From Planctomycetota bacterium (GTDB lineage: Bacteria > Planctomycetota > UBA1135 > UBA2386), in NCBI GenBank assembly GCA_016794425.1, contig JAEUHR010000040.1, forward strand, positions 23,151 through 87,150: DNA of 64,000 nucleotides. The letters are read 5' to 3'. The position numbers and the translations under genes were made by a program. Below the pieces are notes generated by a model. The model saw nothing but the letters and a program-made list of their open reading frames with translations, made no database searches and had not been told where the DNA came from. This document shows, one piece after another, positions 25,121 to 31,753 of the stretch. How positions within the stretch are numbered: the first letter of the stretch is position 1; every line of letters starts with the position of its first letter.

Positions 25121-26461
25121 TCACTGCAGCTGCTGCAGCACGCCGGGCGGCACCAGCACACCATCGATCGCGTGCACGATGCCGTTCGCGGCCAGCACGT
25201 CGGTCGCGATCACCGGCAGGCCGTCGACGGTCAGGCCGCTGACGTGTTCGACGGCGACCGCGCTGCCCTGCAGCGTCGTCACCGACGAGCCCGCCGCGGC
25301 GAGGGCACCACGCGCGGTCACCACACCCGAGACGACGTGGTACTGCAAGACCTGCGTCAGCACGGCCTGGTTGACCGGCTGCAGCAACTGGTTCAGCAGG
25401 TTCGGCGGCAGCGCCGCGAATGCCGCATCGGTCGGCGCGAACACCGTGAACGGACCGGCCGCCGGATCGGCGAACGTCGCCGCCAGGTTGGCCGCGCCGA
25501 GCGCCGTCACGAGCGTCGAGAAGCCCTGCTCGGTGGCGACCGTGGCGATCGGGTCCGGCAGTTCGAGCACCGCGTCCAGCACGTGGATCACGCCGTTGGT
25601 GCACGGGATGTTGACGTGGGTCAGGCGGGCACTGTTGACCTTGGCCGCGGTGCCGTCGGCCGCGAACAGGACCTGCGCGCCCTGCAGCGTCGCCGCCAGT
25701 TCGCCGCCGAGCGCGGCGCTCGCGAGCACCGAGCCGGGCACCACGTGGTAGCCCAGGATCGCCTGCAGCGTGGCCAGGTTGGCCGGGTCGAGCAGCGAGT
25801 CCAGCGTCGCCTGGCCCAGCGCCGCGAACGCCGCGTCGGTCGGTGCCAGCACCGTGAACGGGCCCGGCCCGGCCAGCGCGCCACCGAGGTTCGCCGCGGT
25901 CACCGCCGTGACCAGCGTGCCGAAGCCGCGCGCCACCAGCGTCTCGACGACCGGTTGCGGCGGCAACAGCACCCGGTCGACGACGTGCACGATGCCGTTC
26001 CGCGCCGTGTTGTCGGCGCTCGTGACCGTGGCGTCGTTGATCAGCAGGTCGGCGCCGACGCGATCGATGCGCACGGCCGGCCCGCCCAGCGACGCGGCGT
26101 CGGACAGGGTCGCCGCGGTCGCGGCATCGACGTTGCCCAACACGACGTGGTAGAGCAGCACCTCGGTCAGCTGCGCGCGGTTCGCCGGCTGCAGCAGGCT
26201 GTCGAGCGTGCCGGGTGGCAGCGCCGCGAACGCCGCATCGCTGGGCGCGAACAGCGTGAACGGGCCGGCGCCGGCGAGGTCGTCGTCGAGACCGGCGGCG
26301 GCCAGCGCGGTGCGCAGCGTGCCGAGCCCAAGCGTCGACAGCGAATCGGTCACGGTCGGCGTGCTGGCGGCGGGGTCACTGCGGTTGTCGCTCGAGCAGC
26401 CGGCCAGGGCCGCAAGCGCGAGACCGGTGGAGGCGAGGAAGGCGACGGGTACGGACTTCAT
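25121..26461 (-). CDS. Lipoprotein with three fasciclin (FAS1) domains
   Basis: A 446-residue protein with lipoprotein signal LALAALAGC (Cys22), then three FAS1 domains of about 130 residues each. Each carries the H1 motif (GPFTLFAPSDAAFAALP, GPFTVLAPTDAAFAALG, GPFTVFAPTDAAFAALP), a YHVV segment and the H2 region (NGIVHVVDRVLLPP, NGVIHVLDAVLELP, NGIVHAIDGVLVPP). FAS1 domains mediate adhesion; the protein is probably surface- or periplasm-facing. The three copies are similar enough to suggest internal duplication. It is monocistronic, with the peroxiredoxin gene upstream on the same strand, 162 bases away. Confidence 0.93.
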   Translation of the reverse strand: MKSVPVAFLASTGLALAALAGCSSDNRSDPAASTPTVTDSLSTLGLGTLRTALAAAGLDDDLAGAGPFTLFAPSDAAFAALPPGTLDSLLQPANRAQLTEVLLYHVVLGNVDAATAATLSDAASLGGPAVRIDRVGADLLINDATVTSADNTARNGIVHVVDRVLLPPQPVVETLVARGFGTLVTAVTAANLGGALAGPGPFTVLAPTDAAFAALGQATLDSLLDPANLATLQAILGYHVVPGSVLASAALGGELAATLQGAQVLFAADGTAAKVNSARLTHVNIPCTNGVIHVLDAVLELPDPIATVATEQGFSTLVTALGAANLAATFADPAAGPFTVFAPTDAAFAALPPNLLNQLLQPVNQAVLTQVLQYHVVSGVVTARGALAAAGSSVTTLQGSAVAVEHVSGLTVDGLPVIATDVLAANGIVHAIDGVLVPPGVLQQLQ

Positions 26462-26623
26462 GCGCAGAGGGAGGTGGAGGGACGTGGCCGGCCACCCGGG
26501 GGTCGAGGCGGCGCGGCAGGGAAAGCAGGCACCGTTACCGAGGTGCCCGTGCGGCGCGAAGTTCGCGGCGCCACCGCCGTGTGGATGCGCACAGCCGACG
26601 AAATTCGGCGGCGCGGCGCGCGG

Positions 26624-27235
26624 CTACTTCTTGGCGGCCTTCTTCGCCGCCTTCTTCGCCGCCTTCTTCGCCGCCTTCTTCGCCGCCTTCTTCGCCGGCT
26701 TCTTCACGACCTTCTTGCCGGCGGGCTTCGACACCGGCTTCTTGCCGGCCGGCTTGCCCGCCGGTGCGCCGCCCTGCAGCGCCGCGAGCGTGGCCCGCAC
26801 CTGTTCGGCGTGGCCCGCAGCCCGCACGGTCGGCCACTGGTGCGCGACCGTGCCGTCCGGAGCGATCAGCACCGTCGACCGGATCACCCCGACGACCGGC
26901 TTGCCGTACAGCAGCTTCTCGCCGTAGGCGTCGTAGGCGCGCATCACCGCACGATCGGCATCGGTGAGCAGCCGGATGCCGAGCCGATGCTTGGCGATGA
27001 ACTTCGTGTGCGCCGCGGCGCTGTCGGCGCTGCAGCCGAGCACCACGGCGTCGAGGCCGCCGAAGTCCGGCAGCAGCGCGGTGAACTCGCAGGCCTCGAC
27101 CGTGCAGCCGGGCGTGTCGTCCTTCGGATAGAAGTACAACACGACCCAACGACCGCGCAGGTCGGCGAGCGTGACGGCATTGCCGTCCTGGTCCGGCAGG
27201 GAAAACGACGGGGCGGGGCGTCCGACGGTGGGCAT
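26624..27235 (-). CDS. bcp: BCP-type peroxiredoxin with histone-like Lys/Ala tail
   Basis: A 203-residue protein. Residues 1-150 are a complete thioredoxin-dependent peroxiredoxin of the BCP/PrxQ class: FSLPDQDGNAVTLADLRG, then FYPKDDTPGCTVEACEF with peroxidatic Cys44 and a Cys49 at the typical PrxQ resolving spacing. It reduces hydroperoxides in the cytoplasm. From about residue 157 it continues into a highly basic tail of Lys, Ala and Pro, ending in repeated AAKK units. Such tails resemble histone H1 C-termini and bacterial HU/HupB or AlgP tails that bind DNA non-specifically. The tail is encoded by perfect 12-base repeats. Ordinary BCP ends near residue 155, so the tail is an addition. Confidence 0.92.
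   Translation of the reverse strand: MPTVGRPAPSFSLPDQDGNAVTLADLRGRWVVLYFYPKDDTPGCTVEACEFTALLPDFGGLDAVVLGCSADSAAAHTKFIAKHRLGIRLLTDADRAVMRAYDAYGEKLLYGKPVVGVIRSTVLIAPDGTVAHQWPTVRAAGHAEQVRATLAALQGGAPAGKPAGKKPVSKPAGKKVVKKPAKKAAKKAAKKAAKKAAKKAAKK
26637..26696. repeat. Five perfect 12-base tandem repeats in the peroxiredoxin tail
   Basis: The unit GCCTTCTTCGCC occurs five times without error; on the coding strand each unit is four residues of the Lys/Ala tail. The unit length is a multiple of three, so copy-number change by slippage would lengthen or shorten the tail in frame. Confidence 0.95.
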
Positions 27236-27358
27236 GGCGCGATGTTCGCCGCCGCGGGCCGGCCGGCAAGCGGAGAAATCGGCCGACCTACGCACTACGG
27301 CGCCTCGGCGGCGGCAGCGCCGCGCGCTGCAATGCCCGGCGTCGGTTCCCCGTCGCCC

Positions 27359-28801
27359 ATGGAAGCCTCCCCCCGCCTCGGCACTCTCGGCCGCCTGCAC
27401 CGGCTGCTCCGTTCGAACTGGATCACGTCGACCGGCATGGCGCTGATGACGCTGGCGGTGCTGGCGTTCGCCACCATCGCCGTCATGCACGGCATGGGCG
27501 GCGCGTGGGCCGGTCCGTACGTCGGCATCGTCGCGACGATCGCGGTGCCGCTGCTGTTCGTGCTCGGCCTCGTGCTGGTGCCGGCCGGCCTGCTGCTCTA
27601 CCGCCGCCAGCTGAACGAACGGTTGAACGCGCTCAGCGACCGCCCGCTCTACCTGGCCCGCGCGGTCGTCGTGCTGACCGCGGTCAACTTCGCCGCCGTC
27701 GGCACCGTCGGCTACACCGGCGTGCACTACATGGAGTCGGTGCAGTTCTGTGGCAAGGCGTGCCACACGGTGATGGAGCCCGAGTACGTCGCCTTCCAGC
27801 GCTCGCCGCACTCGCGCGTCGAGTGCGTCAAGTGCCACATCGCACCGGGCGCGCAGGGCTTCATCGAGGCCAAGCTCAACGGCACCAAGCAGCTGCTCGG
27901 CGTGTTCCTCGACAACTACGAGCGGCCGATCCCGACGCCGGTGCACAACCTGGCCGATGCGCGGGTCACCTGCGAACAGTGCCACTGGCCCGAGAAGTAC
28001 CTCGGCACGAAGCTGAAGGTGAAGCCGCACTTCCGCAGCGACGAAGCCGTGTCCGGCTACACGAACGTGCTGTTGATGCGCACCGGCGGCACGCGGCCCG
28101 ACGGCAAGGCGGTCGGCATCCACTGGCACACGCACCCGGAAGCCTCGATCGAATACGTCGCCAGCGACCCACAGCGCACGCAGATCCCGTGGCTGCGCGT
28201 CGTCAAGCCGGACGGCACCCACGAGACGTTCGCGGTGCCGGGCACTGCACACGACGCGCCGCCGGCCGGCGAACTGCGGCGCATGGACTGCAACGACTGC
28301 CACAACCGCTCGGCGCACGCGTTCGAGCTGCCCGGCGACGCGCTCGACGTGGCGTTCGCCAACGGACTGCTGCCGCGCGACCTGCCGTTCCTGAAGCAGC
28401 GGGCACTGGCCGCGCTCGAAGCCGAGTGGACGCGCGACAACGCCGCCGAGGGCATCCGGCAGCAGCTGCAGACCGCCTACGCGCAGGACGGCGGCATCGA
28501 CGAACTGCGCCGCCGCAAGCTCGAGGCCGCGATCCCGCAGGTCGTCGACATCTGGCTGCGCAACCTGTGGCCCGAACGCAAGCTCGGCTGGAACGCGTAC
28601 CCGGACCTGGCGACGCACTTCGGCTGCTTCCGCTGCCACGACGGCCAGCACGCGACGCCGGCCGGCCGCGTGATCTTCGGCCCCAAGCGTCTGCCCGACG
28701 GCCTGCCGATCCGCGACGGCAGCTGCGACAAGTGCCATGTGGTGCTCAGCGAGAACGAAGAGGATCCGGCGATCCTCGACACCTTCGGCCTGCACCGCTG
28801 A
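27359..28801 (+). CDS. NapC/NirT-type membrane multiheme cytochrome c, quinol dehydrogenase candidate
   Basis: A 480-residue protein with three membrane segments in the first 125 residues (NWITSTGMALMTLAVLAF; GIVATIAVPLLFVLGLVLV; ARAVVVLTAVNFAAVGTVGY). A periplasmic domain with six heme-binding sites follows: CGKACH (a CX3CH variant, from Cys131), CVKCH, CEQCH, CNDCH, CFRCH and CDKCH. The first is followed by TVMEPEY, with the conserved acidic residues seen in NapC/NrfH-type proteins. The size and extra C-terminal hemes recall Geobacter ImcH rather than the short tetraheme CymA. The likely role is passing electrons from membrane quinol to periplasmic cytochromes. It is the first gene of a four-gene cluster; the porin starts 6 bases after its stop. 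An in-frame ATG at 27332 is possible. Confidence 0.9.
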   Translation: MEASPRLGTLGRLHRLLRSNWITSTGMALMTLAVLAFATIAVMHGMGGAWAGPYVGIVATIAVPLLFVLGLVLVPAGLLLYRRQLNERLNALSDRPLYLARAVVVLTAVNFAAVGTVGYTGVHYMESVQFCGKACHTVMEPEYVAFQRSPHSRVECVKCHIAPGAQGFIEAKLNGTKQLLGVFLDNYERPIPTPVHNLADARVTCEQCHWPEKYLGTKLKVKPHFRSDEAVSGYTNVLLMRTGGTRPDGKAVGIHWHTHPEASIEYVASDPQRTQIPWLRVVKPDGTHETFAVPGTAHDAPPAGELRRMDCNDCHNRSAHAFELPGDALDVAFANGLLPRDLPFLKQRALAALEAEWTRDNAAEGIRQQLQTAYAQDGGIDELRRRKLEAAIPQVVDIWLRNLWPERKLGWNAYPDLATHFGCFRCHDGQHATPAGRVIFGPKRLPDGLPIRDGSCDKCHVVLSENEEDPAILDTFGLHR

Positions 28802-28807
28802 CCGCCG

Positions 28808-30619
28808 ATGGCCGCGGCAACCGAGCCTCGGGGTCGGCCGACGCGCCGCCGACGCGCTGGCGCCGGCGCGCCGGCGATCGTGCTCGGCGTGGTGCTGACC
28901 ACGTGCGCACTGGCGGCGCAGACCCCGCCACCGGCGCCACCGCCGGTGCAGGAGCCGAAGCCCGCACCGACGCCGGCCCCACAGCCGACGCCGACGCCGA
29001 CGCCGACGCCGGAGGCGCAGCAGCAGCCACCGGCACCGCCCCCCGCGCCCGAACCGATCGATCCGACCCGGGCCGCGGCCGAGGCGCTGCGCCGGCGGCT
29101 CGGGCTGAAGCCGGGGCCCGCGGGTGATCCGCCGGCCGGCCCGCCCACCACGCCGCCGGTGCCACCGCCGCCGACGACGACGACGCAGCCGGACGCCGCG
29201 GCACCGCAGTCGCAGGACCCGCCGCCGAACCCGGCGCCGCCGCCCACGGATCCGACCGACGCCGCGAAGCGGGCGCTGCAACGCGTGTTGCCGACCGCCG
29301 AGCCGCCGGCCGTGGCGCCGATCCCGGACGCGACCGGCGTGCCCGAGGCGGCCGCCCCCGCGCCGCCCGCGGCGGCCGCCGCACCGGTGCCGGTCGCGGT
29401 GCCGTGGGCCGCGACGCTGGCGAGCCGCTACCGCGCCCGCCATGGCGACGGCTTCACCGACCAGGACCTGGTCGCACGGTTGTCGCTCGACGTCGGCCGC
29501 AGCAGCACCGACGCGGTGACGCTCCACCTGGCCGCGCGCGGCTATGCCGACCTCGACGGCCGCCGCGACGACGACCCGTTCGCCGGCCTCGACCAGAGCC
29601 TCGGCGACGATTTCGACGCGCGGCTCTACCGCGCGCACCTCGACGCACACCGGCTGCCGCACGTGGCGCTGCTGCGGCTCGGCCGTCAGGACCACGACGA
29701 GACGCCGACGCCGATCACGTTCGACGGGTTGCGGCTCGACAGCGCGCCGCTCGGCGCCGTGCGGGCGTGGTTGTCGGCGTACGGCGGCGTGCCGGTGCAC
29801 CACTTCGAGGCGTCGGCGCGCGGCGACTCGGTGGTCGGTTTCGGCGCCGGGCTGCAGCCGTGGCAGCAGGCCCGCGTGCGGCTCGACTGGATGGACCTGC
29901 GCGACGAGTTCCTGGCCGCGGACCGCCGCGACGGCCTGTTCGGCGCGCGCTGGTGGCAGACGCTCGGCCCGATGCAGCTGCGCGGCCTGCACACGTGGCG
30001 CGACGGCCGTGCGCGCGACCTGCAGGTGGTCGCGGCCGGCCAAGTCGCCGAGCCGTTGCACGTGACCGTCGACTACCGCGAACTGCTGACGACGCAGCGC
30101 ACGCAGGTCACCGAGCTCGACCCGTTCACCGACATCGCGCTCGACTACGTGCCGTATCGGCAGCTCGGCGCGACGCTCGGCCTCGACCTCGACGAACACG
30201 TCGCGCTCGGCGCCGGCGCCGACGTGCGACGGTTGTCGGACCGCAGCGACGAACGTGAGTTCAACCGCGAGTTCGAGCGCTACCACGCCGACGTGACGCT
30301 GCGCGACTTCGCGGTGCCGGGCCTGTCGCTGGTGGTCTCCGGCAGCCTGTGGCAGACGTCGGGCGAGGCGTTCCGCACGCTGGCCGGCGAACTCGAGTAC
30401 CGGCCCGATCGCGCGCTGCGCGCCGCGCTCGGCACCGCCTACGATCTGTACCGCTACGACGCGTTCGACGACCGCGAACGGGTGCACGTGCGCTCGTGGT
30501 ACCTGCGCCTGGACCGGCGCGTCGGCGCCGCACTGCGCGTCGACGGCGCCTACGAGTACGAGCGCGACGACGACGCCGAGTTCCACCTGTTCCGGCTGGG
30601 AGTGACATGGACCCTGTGA
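28808..30619 (+). CDS. Outer-membrane beta-barrel of a porin-cytochrome conduit, Pro-rich N-terminus
   Basis: A 603-residue protein. A signal segment (about residues 20-38, ending LAAQ) leads into some 150 residues rich in Pro, Thr and Ala (TPTPTPTPE and similar). From about residue 200 alternating hydrophobic/polar strands run to the end, with paired Asp/Arg-rich turns and the terminal FHLFRLGVTWTL, as in outer-membrane barrels. I do not see a named-family motif. Its place between an inner-membrane multiheme cytochrome, a 13-heme protein and a decaheme surface cytochrome is that of MtrB, PioB or OmbB, which sheathe a cytochrome wire across the outer membrane. MtrB's N-terminal CXXC is absent. 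The Pro-rich part may span the periplasm. The last 13 bases overlap the next gene. Confidence 0.75.
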   Translation: MAAATEPRGRPTRRRRAGAGAPAIVLGVVLTTCALAAQTPPPAPPPVQEPKPAPTPAPQPTPTPTPTPEAQQQPPAPPPAPEPIDPTRAAAEALRRRLGLKPGPAGDPPAGPPTTPPVPPPPTTTTQPDAAAPQSQDPPPNPAPPPTDPTDAAKRALQRVLPTAEPPAVAPIPDATGVPEAAAPAPPAAAAAPVPVAVPWAATLASRYRARHGDGFTDQDLVARLSLDVGRSSTDAVTLHLAARGYADLDGRRDDDPFAGLDQSLGDDFDARLYRAHLDAHRLPHVALLRLGRQDHDETPTPITFDGLRLDSAPLGAVRAWLSAYGGVPVHHFEASARGDSVVGFGAGLQPWQQARVRLDWMDLRDEFLAADRRDGLFGARWWQTLGPMQLRGLHTWRDGRARDLQVVAAGQVAEPLHVTVDYRELLTTQRTQVTELDPFTDIALDYVPYRQLGATLGLDLDEHVALGAGADVRRLSDRSDEREFNREFERYHADVTLRDFAVPGLSLVVSGSLWQTSGEAFRTLAGELEYRPDRALRAALGTAYDLYRYDAFDDRERVHVRSWYLRLDRRVGAALRVDGAYEYERDDDAEFHLFRLGVTWTL

Positions 30620-31635
30620 CGCACCTGCACCGCCGCCGCACGTGGCCGTGGTGGCTCGCCGCCGCCGCATGGCTCTCCGTGTCGGCCTGCCTGTCGCTGC
30701 CGCGCGCCCGCCGCGCCGAACCGTCGTTCCCGCACCGCGTGCACGTGGTCGACAACGACCTCGCGTGCACGTTCTGCCACCCGGGCGTGCGGACGGACGA
30801 CCGGCCGGGCATGCCGCCGCCCGAACTGTGCGCGCCGTGCCACGACCAGTTCGACCGCGACAAGCCGCCGGAACGCCGCATCGCCGCGTTCTTCGACGAA
30901 CGCAGCCGCTACCGCACGGTCGCCGACACGACGCGGCCCGCCGACGTGCGGTTCTCGCATCGGCAGCACACCACCGAGGCGAAGCTCGACTGCAGCGCCT
31001 GCCACGGCGACGTGGCGCAGCAGGACTCGGTGCCGCTGGCGCCGCTGGTGCAGAAGTCGGCGTGCATGGACTGCCACGCGACGCTGGGCCGCGGCAACGC
31101 CTGCGACGAGTGCCACACCGAGATCGACGCCGCCTGGCAGCCGCCGTCGCACGCACACGCGTGGCTGCGCACGCACGGCGAAGTGGTGCGCTGCGGCAGC
31201 GAGCGCAGCGCCGACCGCTGCGAGCTGTGCCACCAGGACGCGACCGGCTGCCGCAGCTGCCACGCGCAGACGCCGCCGGCGAACCACGACCAGACGTTCC
31301 GCACGCGCACGCACGGCCTGCTGGCCTCGGTCGATCGCTCGGGCTGCGTCGTCTGCCACACGCAGGACAGCTGCCGGCAGTGCCACGAGACCACGCGACC
31401 GCGCAGCCACCGCGGCGGCTTCGGCGCGCCGCAGGACCGCCACTGCGTCGGTTGCCACCTGCCGCTCGAAGCCGATGGCTGCGGCGTCTGCCACGACGGC
31501 ACGCCGTCGCACGACCTCGCCGCACCGCTGCCCGCCGGCCACGTGCCGTCGATGAACTGCCGCATGTGCCATGGCAACGGTGTCGCGCTGCCGCACCCGG
31601 ACGGCGGCCACGTCTGCACGGCCTGCCACCGCTGA
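30607..31635 (+). CDS. Thirteen-heme c-type cytochrome lipoprotein
   Basis: A 342-residue protein from ATG 30607; GTG 30616 is an alternative start that would give the GTGA overlap used elsewhere in this genome. The signal is lipoprotein-like (AWLSVSAC, Cys28). The rest is packed with 13 CXXCH motifs in order: CTFCH, CAPCH, CSACH, CMDCH, CDECH, CELCH, CRSCH, CVVCH, CRQCH, CVGCH, CGVCH, CRMCH, CTACH. That is about one heme per 24 residues, plus extra His available as axial ligands (HRVHVVD, SHRQHTT). By position it corresponds to MtrA, the wire inside the barrel, but MtrA has ten hemes and is not a lipoprotein. An outer-membrane-anchored electron carrier is the simplest reading. Confidence 0.9.
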   Translation: MDPVTHLHRRRTWPWWLAAAAWLSVSACLSLPRARRAEPSFPHRVHVVDNDLACTFCHPGVRTDDRPGMPPPELCAPCHDQFDRDKPPERRIAAFFDERSRYRTVADTTRPADVRFSHRQHTTEAKLDCSACHGDVAQQDSVPLAPLVQKSACMDCHATLGRGNACDECHTEIDAAWQPPSHAHAWLRTHGEVVRCGSERSADRCELCHQDATGCRSCHAQTPPANHDQTFRTRTHGLLASVDRSGCVVCHTQDSCRQCHETTRPRSHRGGFGAPQDRHCVGCHLPLEADGCGVCHDGTPSHDLAAPLPAGHVPSMNCRMCHGNGVALPHPDGGHVCTACHR

Positions 31636-31753
31636 CGGCGGCTACGCACTCGACCCCGGTCGAACGCACCCTTCTGCCCATGAACGGCGGCGCGGCCAGC
31701 GGGCATGGTTCTCTGTCATCGCCGTGTCACTCGCGGCGACCGGAGTCCCGCCC

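Noticed and set aside
27289..31650. Octamer TACGCACT before both the NapC-type gene (27289) and the decaheme gene (31643)
   Set aside because: Two copies of an 8-base word at different distances from the starts are too little to claim a shared regulatory site.
26624..31681. Open frame of 1685 codons antisense to the cytochrome cluster
   Set aside because: It is the reverse-strand shadow of the cytochrome and porin genes joined to the true peroxiredoxin frame; the translation is Arg/Ala/Gly-rich with no domains except the final peroxiredoxin part.
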